DNA of 64,000 bases from Perlucidibaca sp. (GTDB taxonomy: Bacteria; Pseudomonadota; Gammaproteobacteria; Pseudomonadales; Moraxellaceae). Made by a program: the position numbers and the translations under genes. The notes under the pieces are model-generated. The model was given only the letters and a program-made list of their open reading frames with translations, made no database searches and was not told where the DNA came from. The stretch lies in assembly GCA_023265995.1 (NCBI GenBank), contig JAHFSA010000004.1:96340-160339 (forward strand), given 5' to 3'. Positions 18,951-27,426 of this stretch are shown piece after piece (position 1 is the first letter of the stretch; the number at the start of each line of letters is the position of its first letter).

Positions 18951-20447
18951 GTGAAAAAATTTCTTCTTGCGCTCACTTTGAGCACATCCCTTCTGGGAGT
19001 CGCGCCGCTGCACGCGGAAGAGGCCTCTGCGGCCCCTGCAGCATCTGCCGTTGAAATGGCTGCCGCTCCGGCTGCCAGTGCCCCGGCCGCTGCCGAAGCT
19101 GCTCCGGCTGCCGCTGCTCCGGCCGCTGCCGAAGCCGCCAAGCCGGTTCCGGACAAGGGCGACACCACCTGGATGCTGGTGGCCACCGTCCTCGTCATCT
19201 TCATGTCGATCCCGGGTCTGGCCCTGTTCTACGGCGGTCTGGTCCGCAGCAAGAACATGCTGTCGGTGCTCATGCAGGTGTTCAGCATCTTCTCGCTGAT
19301 CGCCGTGCTCTGGGTGCTCTACGGCTATTCCGTGGCCTTCACGAGCAACACCAACGCGGCCCTGGATCCGTTCTTCGGCGGCTTCTCGAAGGTATTCCTC
19401 AATGGTGTCGGTGTCGGCGCCTATGTCGAGACCTTCAGCAAGGGTGTGGTGATTCCCGAACTGATCTTCGCCATGTTCCAGCTGACCTTCGCGGCCATTA
19501 CCTGCGCCCTGATCGTTGGTGGTTTTGCCGAGCGCATGAAGTTCAGCGCCGTGATGATCTTCTCGGCCCTGTGGTTCACCTTCGCCTACCTGCCGATGGC
19601 TCACATGGTCTGGTACTGGGGTGGCCCGAGCGCCTATGACGCACCGAGCGGCTTCCTGTTCGCCAAGGGCGCCATCGACTTCGCCGGCGGCACCGTGGTT
19701 CACATCAACGCCGGTATCGCCGGTCTGGTGGCAGCCATCGTGATCGGCAAGCGCACCGGCTACGGCAAGGTCTCCATGGCTCCGCACAGCCTGACCATGA
19801 CCCTGATCGGCGCCTCCATGCTGTGGGTGGGCTGGTTCGGTTTCAACGCCGGCTCCAACCTGGAAGCCAATGACTACGCCGTCCTCGCCTTCGCCAACAC
19901 GCTCTTTGCCACCGCCGTCGCGGCAGTGGTCTGGACCCTGGTCGAGTGGGCTGTGAAGGGCAAGGCCTCGCTGCTGGGCGCTGTCTCGGGTGCCATCGCC
20001 GGCCTCGTCGGCATCACCCCGGCTTGCGGCTTCGTCGGTCTCGGCGGCGCTCTGGTGATCGGTGTGGCTGTGGCCATCGTCTGCTTCTTCGCAGTGACCT
20101 GGCTGAAAGCCAAGCTCGGCTACGACGACGCCCTCGACGCCTTCGGCGTGCACGGCATCGGCGGCATCATCGGTGCCATCCTGACCGGCGTGTTCGTCAA
20201 CCCGGCCCTCGGCGGCGCTGGCGTGGTCGACTACTCGACCGATCCGGCCGGCACTGTGGCCTACGATCTCGCTGCCCAGGTCACCAGCCAGCTCTGGGGT
20301 GTGGGTGTGGCCGTGGTCTGGTCCGGTGTCGTGACTTTCGTCCTGCTCAAGGTCCTGGACCTGATCATCGGCATCCGTGTCACGGAAGAAGCCGAGCGCG
20401 AAGGCCTCGATCTGGCCGAGCACAACGAACGTGCCTACAACGTGTAA
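18951..20447 (+). CDS. amtB: ammonium transporter AmtB
   Basis: 498-residue Amt/MEP/Rh channel. A signal peptide (MKKFLLALTLSTSLLG) is followed by a roughly 40-residue Ala/Pro-rich periplasmic segment before the first membrane helix. Eleven helices follow, including PMAHMVWYWGG, DFAGGTVVHINAG (first pore His) and FGVHGIGGIIGAILTG (second pore His). The GTG at 18951 has GGGAG at 7 nt; the ATG at 18945 is too close to that site. It works with GlnK and shares its sigma-54/NtrC control. Confidence 0.96.
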   Translation: MKKFLLALTLSTSLLGVAPLHAEEASAAPAASAVEMAAAPAASAPAAAEAAPAAAAPAAAEAAKPVPDKGDTTWMLVATVLVIFMSIPGLALFYGGLVRSKNMLSVLMQVFSIFSLIAVLWVLYGYSVAFTSNTNAALDPFFGGFSKVFLNGVGVGAYVETFSKGVVIPELIFAMFQLTFAAITCALIVGGFAERMKFSAVMIFSALWFTFAYLPMAHMVWYWGGPSAYDAPSGFLFAKGAIDFAGGTVVHINAGIAGLVAAIVIGKRTGYGKVSMAPHSLTMTLIGASMLWVGWFGFNAGSNLEANDYAVLAFANTLFATAVAAVVWTLVEWAVKGKASLLGAVSGAIAGLVGITPACGFVGLGGALVIGVAVAIVCFFAVTWLKAKLGYDDALDAFGVHGIGGIIGAILTGVFVNPALGGAGVVDYSTDPAGTVAYDLAAQVTSQLWGVGVAVVWSGVVTFVLLKVLDLIIGIRVTEEAEREGLDLAEHNERAYNV

Positions 20448-20466
20448 TGCCTGATGTTGGGCAGGA

Positions 20467-20490
20467 GGGGCTCTTCGGAGCCCCTTTTTT
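20467..20490 (+). terminator. Rho-independent terminator of porin-glnK-amtB
   Basis: GGGGCTC-TTCG-GAGCCCC followed by TTTTTT, 19 nt after the amtB stop. The UUCG tetraloop adds stability. Confidence 0.93.
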
Positions 20491-20622
20491 CTGCCCGCGA
20501 GTTCGTTAACATAGCTGAACGGCAACAAACAAGGCTGTTCAAGCCGGCCTCAGGTGCGGACAATTTCAGATTGGAAGCAATGCCGCGTCAGTACGATGTG
20601 GCGAGTCAGGTGGAGAGGTTTC

Positions 20623-20886
20623 ATGGCTGAGAATGACTACGACTACGACGAGAACGAAGAGCCCGCCGAAGACGAGCCGGAGGCTGCTGACGCCGAGCCC
20701 GAAGCCGAGGCGGATCCGGAGGTTGTCGCCAAGGCGCGCAGCGAGGTGATGGAGGCCGAAAGCCTCAGCCCGTCCGCCAAGGAGAACCTGCGGCGCCAGC
20801 TGGAGGAGGAGATGGAACGTTTCCTGGCCTCCGGTGGCCGCATCAAGGAAGTGCCGCCGGACCCGGATGCCGATCCTTCGCTCTGA
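20623..20886 (+). CDS. sutA: SutA-like RNA polymerase-associated acidic regulator
   Basis: 87-residue, highly acidic protein. The N-terminal half is almost only D/E/A/P (disordered), and the conserved part is SAKENLRRQLEEEMERFLASGG then RIKEVPPDPDADP. This resembles Pseudomonas SutA, whose conserved core is A-M-E-E-F-L-S-R-G-G-K-V-x-E-I-x-P and which binds RNA polymerase to support ribosomal and housekeeping transcription during slow growth. Position next to the HAD-xerC cluster matches Pseudomonas synteny. The start at 20623 follows GGAGAGG. The preceding 130 nt show no clear promoter by eye. Confidence 0.72.
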   Translation: MAENDYDYDENEEPAEDEPEAADAEPEAEADPEVVAKARSEVMEAESLSPSAKENLRRQLEEEMERFLASGGRIKEVPPDPDADPSL

Positions 20887-20980
20887 TGAGTTCGTTCCCG
20901 CATGACGATCAGTCACGACCACAGCGGATGGCCACGCCGTCCGCCGTCATGGTCGTGCCTGACTCTTCTTCTTTCCGCTT

Positions 20981-21685
20981 TCAGCGGACGTGCAATCGCG
21001 CAATCAGTTCCGGCAGCTCGCTGAAGTGCCGGATCACGCCGTCTGGCTTCTGTGCCAGCGGCCATGCGCTGTCGCTGTAGTTAACCCAGATCGCCCGCAT
21101 GCCGACGGCCTGCGCGGCGGCGATATCCTGTTCGGGATGATCCCCGATGTGAATGGCGGCGCTGGCGTCTATGCCGGCCAGGCTCAGCGCCTGCTCGAAC
21201 ATGCGCGGGTGCGGCTTGGCGAAGCCGACGCTGGCGGCCGACAGCTGATGCCTGAAGTAGCCCGCGAGACCGGCGCGACGTATGTCGGCATTGCCGTTGC
21301 TGAGCGCATAGAGCGGATAGCGCTCGGCCAGCAGGGCCAGTGACGACTGCACGCCATCGAACAGGGTCACCGTGTTGCGGGCCGCGAAGAAGGCCTCGAA
21401 GGCGCCACGGGCTGTCGCCACCGCGGCGGCCTCGTCGAGACCTGCCTTGAGCAGGGTCAGGCGCAGCACCTCCAGGCGCAGGGCGGTGAGGTCATGGCAG
21501 ATCTCGGGCTGCACCCGGGCCACTTCGCCACGCAGGGCGCGCATGCCGTCGCGTCCGACGTGCTGCCAGGCCGGACAGTTCGCATCCAGCCAGTCCGTCA
21601 TGACGGCTTCGGCCTGCACGATGACCGAGCCGACGTCCCACAACGTGTTGTCGAGATCGAAGGTCAGCAGTGCCACGCCGCTCAT
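20981..21685 (-). CDS. HAD-IA family phosphatase (YigB-like)
   Basis: 234-residue haloacid-dehalogenase-type phosphatase. Motif I is LTFDLDNTLWD (nucleophile Asp), motif II YALSNGN, and motif III/IV the region FAKPHPRMFEQAL plus HIGDHPEQDIAAAQ. In many gammaproteobacteria the corresponding gene yigB (FMN phosphatase) follows xerC, and here the start overlaps the xerC stop by 4 nt (ATGA). FMN dephosphorylation is inferred from synteny. Confidence 0.85.
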   Translation of the reverse strand: MSGVALLTFDLDNTLWDVGSVIVQAEAVMTDWLDANCPAWQHVGRDGMRALRGEVARVQPEICHDLTALRLEVLRLTLLKAGLDEAAAVATARGAFEAFFAARNTVTLFDGVQSSLALLAERYPLYALSNGNADIRRAGLAGYFRHQLSAASVGFAKPHPRMFEQALSLAGIDASAAIHIGDHPEQDIAAAQAVGMRAIWVNYSDSAWPLAQKPDGVIRHFSELPELIARLHVR

Positions 21686-22608
21686 GTCGGGTCGTCCTTG
21701 CCCTTGCGGGCGCGCGGATGTGCCTGGTCGTATACCGAGGCCAGATGCTGGAAGTCGAGGTGCGTGTAGATCTGGGTGGCGCGGATGTCGCTGTGTCCGA
21801 GCAGTTCCTGGACGGCACGCAGGTCATGGCTGGATTCAAGCAGGTGCGAGGCGAAGGAGTGCCGCAGCAAGTGAGGATAGAGGCGGCGATCGAGACCCAC
21901 ACGCTCGGCCTGATGGACAAGGCGGGCCTGGATGCTGCGCTCGCTGAGGCGCCGCCCCTGCTGACTGAGAAATAGCCAGTTCTCGCCGTCGGCACGGACG
22001 AATTCCGGGCGCACATGCAGCCAGTCGGCAATGGCCTGGCGTGCCATGCGACCGACCGGCAGCACGCGCGTCTTGCGGCCCTTGCCGACAACGGTGACGA
22101 GCGCGTCGCGCAGGTCGATGTCGGTGAGGCGGACCTGACCCAGTTCGGCCAGGCGCAGGCCCGAGGAATAGAACAGCTCCAGGATGGCGCGGTCACGAGT
22201 CCACAGCAGGGCGGCTCTGGCCTCCTCGGGAGGCGGGGCATCGAGCAGCTGCTTCATGAGGTCGACATCGAGCACCTGCGGCAGATCCTGGCGCACGCGC
22301 TTGAGCTGGTAGCCGTTGGCCGGGTGATGCCCGGCCTCGTTGCTGCGCGCCAGCCAGTCGTAGAAGCGCCGGACCGATGACAGATGGCGCTGCACGCTGC
22401 GCACGCTCAGGCCGGATTCGCGCAGGGCGCCGATCCAGGCCTCCAGATGCGGGCGCTGGAACTCGGCCCAGGCCGGCACAGCGGCGCTGTCGAGGAAGTC
22501 GGCCAGCGTCGCCAGGTCGCTGCCATAGGCCTTGATGGTGTGTGGCGAGGACAGGCGCTGGCTGGCGAGATAGCGCAGGAAGTCTTCACTGCGCGTGCGA
22601 TCGATCAT
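21682..22608 (-). CDS. xerC: tyrosine recombinase XerC
   Basis: 308-residue site-specific recombinase that with XerD resolves chromosome dimers at dif. An N-terminal SAM-like core-binding domain (FLRYLASQRLSSPHTIKAY) precedes the catalytic domain with Arg in SGLRLAELGQVR, Lys in GKGRKTRVLP, H-x-x-R in HLLRHSFASHLLE, the LGHSDIRATQ segment and the nucleophilic Tyr in IYTHLDF. Start at 22608 gives the normal XerC length. It lies between DUF484 (5-nt gap) and the HAD gene. Confidence 0.96.
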   Translation of the reverse strand: MIDRTRSEDFLRYLASQRLSSPHTIKAYGSDLATLADFLDSAAVPAWAEFQRPHLEAWIGALRESGLSVRSVQRHLSSVRRFYDWLARSNEAGHHPANGYQLKRVRQDLPQVLDVDLMKQLLDAPPPEEARAALLWTRDRAILELFYSSGLRLAELGQVRLTDIDLRDALVTVVGKGRKTRVLPVGRMARQAIADWLHVRPEFVRADGENWLFLSQQGRRLSERSIQARLVHQAERVGLDRRLYPHLLRHSFASHLLESSHDLRAVQELLGHSDIRATQIYTHLDFQHLASVYDQAHPRARKGKDDPT

Positions 22609-22613
22609 GATGC

Positions 22614-23336
22614 TCAGCGGCCGTCGTCGGCGCCGGTCGTGCCCTGGCGGTCGAGGCTGGCGAGCAGGCGGGCAATGACATCGCCGAGATGGCTGATGAA
22701 CAGGGTGTCCTGGCTGCTGCGGAAGTGGCTGGCCTCGGTGCTGCCGAGAGCCAGCACGCCGACCGGGCGTTCGCCATCGAGCAGCGGGATGACGGCGGCG
22801 GAGCTGAGCAGCAGGCCGTCCTCGCCGAACAGGAAGCGCAATTCGTCGCGGCGCCATTTGCCGGCGAGCGCGCGGTGATTGCGCAGCAGACCCGGCAGGC
22901 GCTGCTCGAAGTCGGCCTGCTCCATGGCGCGCCAGGGCGCGTCGGCCTTGTCGGCGAAACGCAGCATGGCGAGCTGCTGGCACTGGAAGGGTTCGCGCAG
23001 TTCGTTGTGGAGACGGGTGCCGAGCTGGGCCGGGCTGGCGCATTCGAGTATGCGCAGAATGACCGTGCGCAACTGCCCGAACAGGCGGTCGTTGTCGCTG
23101 GCGGTGGCCATGAGCTCGTTGAGGCGCTCTTCCAGCTCGTCATTGCGGCGCCGCAGCTGGCTGACCTGGCGTTCGATCAGCGACACCGCGCCGGTGTCGT
23201 GACGAATGTGCAGGTGCGAGAGCAGTTCGGGATGATGCTCGAAGAAATCGGGATGCTGGCGCAGCCAGGCGGCGACGCGTTCCGCCGTCAACGGCGCGGG
23301 CACGGCCGCGTCGGCACGGCTGGGGGCATCCTTCAT
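22614..23336 (-). CDS. DUF484 family protein (GAF-like)
   Basis: 240-residue cytosolic protein. The N-terminus (VAAWLRQHPDFFEHHPELL) is the DUF484 signature, followed by a coiled coil and a GAF-like C-terminal half ending GVLALGSTEASHFRSSQDTLF. It corresponds to the gene between dapF and xerC in Pseudomonas and E. coli (YigA). The molecular role is unknown; the GAF fold suggests ligand sensing. Confidence 0.88.
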   Translation of the reverse strand: MKDAPSRADAAVPAPLTAERVAAWLRQHPDFFEHHPELLSHLHIRHDTGAVSLIERQVSQLRRRNDELEERLNELMATASDNDRLFGQLRTVILRILECASPAQLGTRLHNELREPFQCQQLAMLRFADKADAPWRAMEQADFEQRLPGLLRNHRALAGKWRRDELRFLFGEDGLLLSSAAVIPLLDGERPVGVLALGSTEASHFRSSQDTLFISHLGDVIARLLASLDRQGTTGADDGR

Positions 23337-23396
23337 GTCGCTCTCCGGGTGTCGGACACCCCTGTCGTTGTTCTCGTCACGCCGGCTCGGCGGAGG

Positions 23397-24245
23397 TCAG
23401 TCTCCGCTGACATCATTGAGGCGCAGCACACCATCGTAGACGCGGGCCGTGGGGCCGGTCATGTGTACCGAGGCCTGGTCATCGGGCCATTCGATCTGCA
23501 GCTCGCCGCCGGGCAGGTGCACGGTGATGGCGCGGTCGACGAGTCCCCAGCGCATGGCCGCGACGGCGGCGGCGCAGGCGCCGGTACCGCAGGCCAGGGT
23601 TTCGCCGGTGCCGCGTTCGTACACGCGCAGACGGATTTCCTTGCGATTGATGACCTGCATGAAGCCGACATTGACGCGCGCCGGGAAGCGCGGGTGCGAC
23701 TCTATGGCCGGGCCCAGGGTGGCGACCGGTGCCGTGTCCACCGAGTCGACACGCAGCACCGCATGCGGATTGCCCATGCTGACGGCGGCGATCTGCACGC
23801 TCTCGCCATTGACCTCCAGCGGGTAGGTCAGGGCTTCGGCGGCGGCATCGAAAGGCACGGCGGCCGGCTCCAGGCGCGGGCGGCCCATGTCCACGGTGAC
23901 CCAGCCGTTGTCGGTGACCTGCAGCTCGATGATGCCGCTGGCGGTCTCCACGCGCAGGTTGTCCTTGCGGGTCAGGCGGCGGTCACGCACGAAGCGCGCG
24001 AAGCAGCGTGCGCCATTGCCGCACTGCGAGACTTCGGAGCCGTCGGCGTTGAAGATGCGATAGCGGAAGTCGACATCGGGTTGTTGCGGGGGTTCGACGA
24101 TGAGCAGCTGGTCGAAGCCGACACCAAAGTTGCGGTCAGCCAGACGCCGGATCGTGGCGGCATCGAGACGAGCTCGCTGCGACACCAGATCCAGCACCAG
24201 AAAATCGTTGCCGAGACCGTGCATCTTGGTGAATTCCAGACGCAT
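23397..24245 (-). CDS. dapF: diaminopimelate epimerase
   Basis: 282-residue PLP-independent racemase converting LL- to meso-diaminopimelate for lysine and peptidoglycan. The start [19 protein letters not shown] is canonical. The two catalytic cysteines are Cys75 in SQCGNGARC and Cys219 in [10 protein letters not shown]. It lies downstream of lysA, which uses its product, in the lptM-lysA-dapF-DUF484-xerC-HAD run. Confidence 0.97.
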   Translation of the reverse strand: MRLEFTKMHGLGNDFLVLDLVSQRARLDAATIRRLADRNFGVGFDQLLIVEPPQQPDVDFRYRIFNADGSEVSQCGNGARCFARFVRDRRLTRKDNLRVETASGIIELQVTDNGWVTVDMGRPRLEPAAVPFDAAAEALTYPLEVNGESVQIAAVSMGNPHAVLRVDSVDTAPVATLGPAIESHPRFPARVNVGFMQVINRKEIRLRVYERGTGETLACGTGACAAAVAAMRWGLVDRAITVHLPGGELQIEWPDDQASVHMTGPTARVYDGVLRLNDVSGD

Positions 24246-24323
24246 GACCGACTCCTGAAAAGCGTTTGGGGGTCGCTGCCGTTCGTGGACGGCGATGACC
24301 CGATTCTTGGCGCTATTCTGGGT

Positions 24324-25574
24324 TCACGGCAGCAGCGATTCAAGCGCCAGCAGATCGGCCACGGTTTCGCGGCGGCGGACCTGCCAGGCCTGGTCGCCAT
24401 CGACGATGATTTCGGCGGCGCGGCCACGGGTGTTGTAGTTCGAACTCATCACGAAGCCGTAGGCGCCGGCGCCGGTGACGGCGAGCAGATCACCGGCCTG
24501 CAGGCGCAGATCGCGCTGCTTGCCGAGGAAGTCGCCGGTCTCGCAGACCGCGCCGACGATGTCATAGCTGCGCTGCGGCGTGTCCTCGCCATGCGGGGTG
24601 ACCGGCACGATATCCATCCAGGCGCCGTACAGCGCCGGGCGGATGAGGTCGTTCATGGCGGCATCGACAATGGCGAAGTCCTTGTGCTCGGTCGGCTTGA
24701 GGAACTCGACGCGGGTCAGCAGCACCCCGGCGGTGGCCGAAATGGCGCGGCCCGGCTCCATGTAGACCTTCATGCCGCGAGCCTTCAGGCGTGGCAGCAG
24801 GACGGCGGCGTATTCGGCCGGCGTCGGCGGGGTCTCGTCGCGGTAGCACACGCCGAGGCCGCCACCAATGTCGAGATGTTCCAGCGTGATGCCGTCGGCG
24901 GCGAGCTGGTCGACCATGGCCAGCACGCGGTCCAGCGCATCCGAGAACGGATCCGTGGTGGTCAGCTGCGAGCCGATGTGGCAGTCGATGCCGACGGCCT
25001 TGAGATTGCCCAGCGCCACAGCATGACGATAGACCTCGGGCGCGCGCTCGATGGCGACGCCGAACTTGTTTTCCTTGAGCCCGGTGGAGATGTAGGGATG
25101 CGTCTGGGCATCGACATCCGGGTTCACGCGCAGGCTGAACGGTGCCTGCACACCCAGGCGGGCAGCGACGGCATCGAGGCGGTCGAGCTCGGCCTCCGAT
25201 TCGACGTTGAAGCAGGCGATGCCCAGTTCCAGCGCACGCTGCATCTCGGCTTCGGTCTTGCCGAGGCCGGAGAACACCACCTTGGCCGGGTCGCCGCCGG
25301 CGGCCAGCACGCGCTCAAGCTCGCCGCCGGAGACGATGTCGAAGCCGGCGCCAAGGCGGGCCAGCACATTGAGCACGGCGATGTTGGAGTTGGCCTTGAC
25401 CGCGAAGCAGACCTGATGCGGGATGTCGGCGAAGGCACGGTCGAAGGCCAGGTAGTTGGCTTCCAGCGTGGCGCGCGAGTAGACATAGAGCGGCGTGCCG
25501 AAACGTTCGGCAAGCGCGGTCAGCGGCAGCTGTTCGACGTGCAGGCTGCCGTCGCGGGTGTTCAGAGTCGACAT
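24324..25574 (-). CDS. lysA: diaminopimelate decarboxylase
   Basis: 416-residue fold-type III PLP enzyme making L-lysine from meso-diaminopimelate. The PLP lysine is Lys60 in VCFAVKANSN. HIGSQ, LDIGGGLGV and EPGRAI contact the cofactor phosphate, and GAVCETGDFLG carries the catalytic Cys of the partner active site. Length and motifs are complete. It follows lptM closely. Confidence 0.97.
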   Translation of the reverse strand: MSTLNTRDGSLHVEQLPLTALAERFGTPLYVYSRATLEANYLAFDRAFADIPHQVCFAVKANSNIAVLNVLARLGAGFDIVSGGELERVLAAGGDPAKVVFSGLGKTEAEMQRALELGIACFNVESEAELDRLDAVAARLGVQAPFSLRVNPDVDAQTHPYISTGLKENKFGVAIERAPEVYRHAVALGNLKAVGIDCHIGSQLTTTDPFSDALDRVLAMVDQLAADGITLEHLDIGGGLGVCYRDETPPTPAEYAAVLLPRLKARGMKVYMEPGRAISATAGVLLTRVEFLKPTEHKDFAIVDAAMNDLIRPALYGAWMDIVPVTPHGEDTPQRSYDIVGAVCETGDFLGKQRDLRLQAGDLLAVTGAGAYGFVMSSNYNTRGRAAEIIVDGDQAWQVRRRETVADLLALESLLP

Positions 25575-25592
25575 GATGTATCCAGTTGGGGC

Positions 25593-25766
25593 TCAGCGGG
25601 TACCGGCGGGCGGGCTGGCGGGCTGCTCCGGCGTGGCCGGCGCCTGCTGAGCGGCGGCAGGCGGGAGCGGGTTGTCGGTCGTGGCCGGCGGCAGGTAGAG
25701 CGCGCCTTTCTGGCCGCAGGCGGTGAGCAGGCCGATCAGCAGGATGGGCAACAGTCGAATCATCAT
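25593..25766 (-). CDS. lptM: LPS translocon maturation lipoprotein LptM
   Basis: 57-residue lipoprotein. From the ATG at 25766 (a second ATG follows at once) comes a short signal peptide with lipobox LTAC. The lipidated Cys17 is followed by GQKGALYLP, the LptM/YifL motif. The rest is a Pro/Ala-rich tail. LptM helps oxidative maturation of the LptD-LptE outer-membrane LPS translocon. Position directly upstream of lysA and divergent from cyaY is the conserved arrangement. Confidence 0.9.
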   Translation of the reverse strand: MMIRLLPILLIGLLTACGQKGALYLPPATTDNPLPPAAAQQAPATPEQPASPPAGTR

Positions 25767-25843
25767 GGGTCCTCGCGCCGGTCGGGCGGATGCGTATTAT
25801 CATGCAAGCCCGGTTTTTCCCCAAGCGAGGCATTGCGTCGGCC

Positions 25844-26161
25844 ATGATGACAGAAAGCGAATTCGATGTACTGGCCGAAGCCACTCTGGAGGCCATAGAA
25901 GCTCAGGTAGAGGATGCCGACAGCGACCTCGACTTCGACATGAGCGCGGGCATCCTGACGCTGGAGGCTCCCGACGGCAGCAAGATCATCATCAACCGCC
26001 AGCCCGCGACCCGCGAAATCTGGGTGGCGGCCAAGTCCGGCGGCTATCACTGCGGGCGAAAAGGGGATGTGTGGTTCTGCAACAGCACCGGAGAGTCGCT
26101 GCAGCAGCTGCTCGCGCGTGTCATTGCCGAGCAGGGTGGCGGCGAGATCAGCTTCAGCTGA
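25844..26161 (+). CDS. cyaY: iron-sulfur cluster assembly protein CyaY (frataxin)
   Basis: 105-residue frataxin homologue. The acidic first helix (MMTESEFDVLAEATLEAIEA, with more D/E following) binds iron. The sheet contains GSKIIINRQPATREIWVA and SGGYHC, the conserved frataxin segments. CyaY regulates the IscS/IscU sulfur transfer. It is divergent from lptM. Its last 8 nt overlap the 3' end of the antitoxin gene on the other strand. Confidence 0.93.
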   Translation: MMTESEFDVLAEATLEAIEAQVEDADSDLDFDMSAGILTLEAPDGSKIIINRQPATREIWVAAKSGGYHCGRKGDVWFCNSTGESLQQLLARVIAEQGGGEISFS

Positions 26162-26405
26162 TGGCGCGCTCCAGGATCATGCGCACATAGCGGGTATAGG
26201 GTATGCCCGCCTCCCTGGCCTTGGCCTTGAGGGCGGCCAGCAGGCTTTCCGGCAGACGCATGTTCAGCGCCGCCGACTTGGGCTCCAGCTCGAAGCTCAT
26301 GGTCCGGAAGCGCGTCAGGTCGTAATCGGCCAGGTTGGCTGTAGACACGAAGTCTTCGGCCGCCGCGTCGCTGGGCAGGGATGGCATGGGCTTAACGGCC
26401 TTCAT
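26154..26405 (-). CDS. BrnA-like ribbon-helix-helix antitoxin
   Basis: 83-residue protein whose C-terminus LNMRLPESLLAALKAKAREA then IPYTRYVRMILERAI is a ribbon-helix-helix DNA-binding domain of the BrnA/CopG type. The N-terminal 45 residues are likely the toxin-binding part. The start overlaps the BrnT-like toxin gene by 14 nt, the toxin-first order usual for brnTA. It probably also autorepresses at the palindrome 26683-26698. Confidence 0.85.
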   Translation of the reverse strand: MKAVKPMPSLPSDAAAEDFVSTANLADYDLTRFRTMSFELEPKSAALNMRLPESLLAALKAKAREAGIPYTRYVRMILERAIS

Positions 26406-26673
26406 GGTGGTCGATCTCCTTCCGGTGCATGTAACGCGCGCTGATGGGGCGCAGGAATGTGCCGCCATCGCGGTGGCGCAACATGAAGACCAGGAAGACG
26501 TGGCGTCCTGCCAGTGTCTTCCCGATCGCTCTCAGTCTGGGCTCGGCAGGGTTGGGGTCGGGCATCACGGCTGGCGTGTTAAGCAGCACTTCCTCTATTT
26601 CACGGCGCGAAACACCGTGCTTGCCACATTTGGGCCAGTTGCCCGAGTCCCAGTCAAAGCCTAAGACCCTCAT
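26392..26673 (-). CDS. BrnT-like ribonuclease toxin
   Basis: 93-residue BrnT family (RelE-like fold) protein: FDWDSGNWPKCGKHGVSRRE at the N-terminus, E-x-R-x-x-x-I-G-K in the middle, HVFLVFMLRHRDGGTFLRPI, and the terminal ISARYMHRKE that holds the family's catalytic-type Arg and E/Y residues. The ATG at 26673 lies 10 nt from the palindrome, with no visible ribosome-binding site, so the message may be nearly leaderless. The pair sits in an otherwise conserved cyaY region, which suggests acquisition. Confidence 0.85.
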   Translation of the reverse strand: MRVLGFDWDSGNWPKCGKHGVSRREIEEVLLNTPAVMPDPNPAEPRLRAIGKTLAGRHVFLVFMLRHRDGGTFLRPISARYMHRKEIDHHEGR

Positions 26674-26682
26674 GAAATTAAG

Positions 26683-26698
26683 CTACACATTTGTGTAG
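26683..26698. promoter_or_regulatory. candidate BrnA operator overlapping the brnTA promoter
   Basis: CTACACA-TT-TGTGTAG: perfect 7-bp inverted repeat immediately upstream of the toxin start. On the minus strand TTGCAT, 17 nt, then TAGCTT form a weak promoter with this palindrome in its spacer, fitting autorepression. Confidence 0.6.
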
Positions 26699-26852
26699 AC
26701 AAATGCAATGCAGGTGGTGTGGCTGTCAGCATGATGATCCTCGTCCTTGTGGAGTCATGCAGCTAAGGCTAGCCACGCTTCCGGCTGCCTGCCATGTGCT
26801 GGAGTTGTCTGCGAGGCAGGGGCATGGCATGTTCGGTGGCAGAGGAGAGATG

Positions 26853-27395
26853 ATGCTTCGCATGAAAACAAATGAGCGGATCGCATTCGCGCTGGCGTTC
26901 GCGGCGCTCGCGTACTCGCTCGGGGTGCTGGCGCCAATCGCCGAGTTTCGCAGCATAGCCTGGCCGGAAATGCTCGCCAGCGTGGCGGGTGCGGGCGTAG
27001 TGACTCTTCTGCTCCTGCTCAGGCTGTTGCCGCAACGCTACCTGAGGCTCGAGCGGGCCATCTACGCGCTTTTCCTGGCGGGCATGCCGTTCATCTACGC
27101 TGGCGCGGCCTATCTGTCAGGGTCCGGTGCTGATCTGGCGCTGGAGTGCATCGGCATACCGATCTATGTCGGTCTGGCGCTCTACGGCTACTACAGGTCA
27201 TGCCTCACGCTGGCGCTGGGCATAGTCGCGCACGGTGTCGGCTGGGACGCCTGGCACCATGCCGGCACCTCATACATCGCCGGCTGGTACGCGTGGGCCT
27301 GTCTGCTGGCGGATGTCTCGCTGGGTTTCCTGGTCTATACCCAGGTCGGGGTGCAGCAGATGTCCGGCAACATGTCGCAGGCCGACCGGCCCTGA
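26853..27395 (+). CDS. hypothetical multi-pass membrane protein
   Basis: 180-residue integral membrane protein with about five to six hydrophobic segments (IAFALAFAALAYSLGVL, MLASVAGAGVVTLLLLLRLL, AIYALFLAGMPFIYAGAAYL, then IPIYVGLALYGYY, and AWACLLADVSLGFLVY). The motif AHGVGWDAWHHAG between the last segments has clustered His/Trp/Asp residues and could bind a metal or substrate. It may belong to a DUF6010-like group, but I am not sure. GAGGAG precedes the start; ATGs at 26850 and 26862 are alternatives. No functional clue comes from the neighbours, a toxin-antitoxin pair and rimO. Confidence 0.65.
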   Translation: MLRMKTNERIAFALAFAALAYSLGVLAPIAEFRSIAWPEMLASVAGAGVVTLLLLLRLLPQRYLRLERAIYALFLAGMPFIYAGAAYLSGSGADLALECIGIPIYVGLALYGYYRSCLTLALGIVAHGVGWDAWHHAGTSYIAGWYAWACLLADVSLGFLVYTQVGVQQMSGNMSQADRP

Positions 27396-27426
27396 CGGAC
27401 CGGCGGCGGGGCTTCGGCGTTGCGCC

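Noticed and set aside
22689-25847. 1052-codon plus-strand open frame across DUF484, dapF and lysA
   Set aside because: It is antisense to three genes with clear catalytic motifs. Its translation is Gly/Ala/Val/Asp/His-rich low-complexity, a usual mirror product of G/C-ending codons in high-GC DNA, and it has no recognisable domain.
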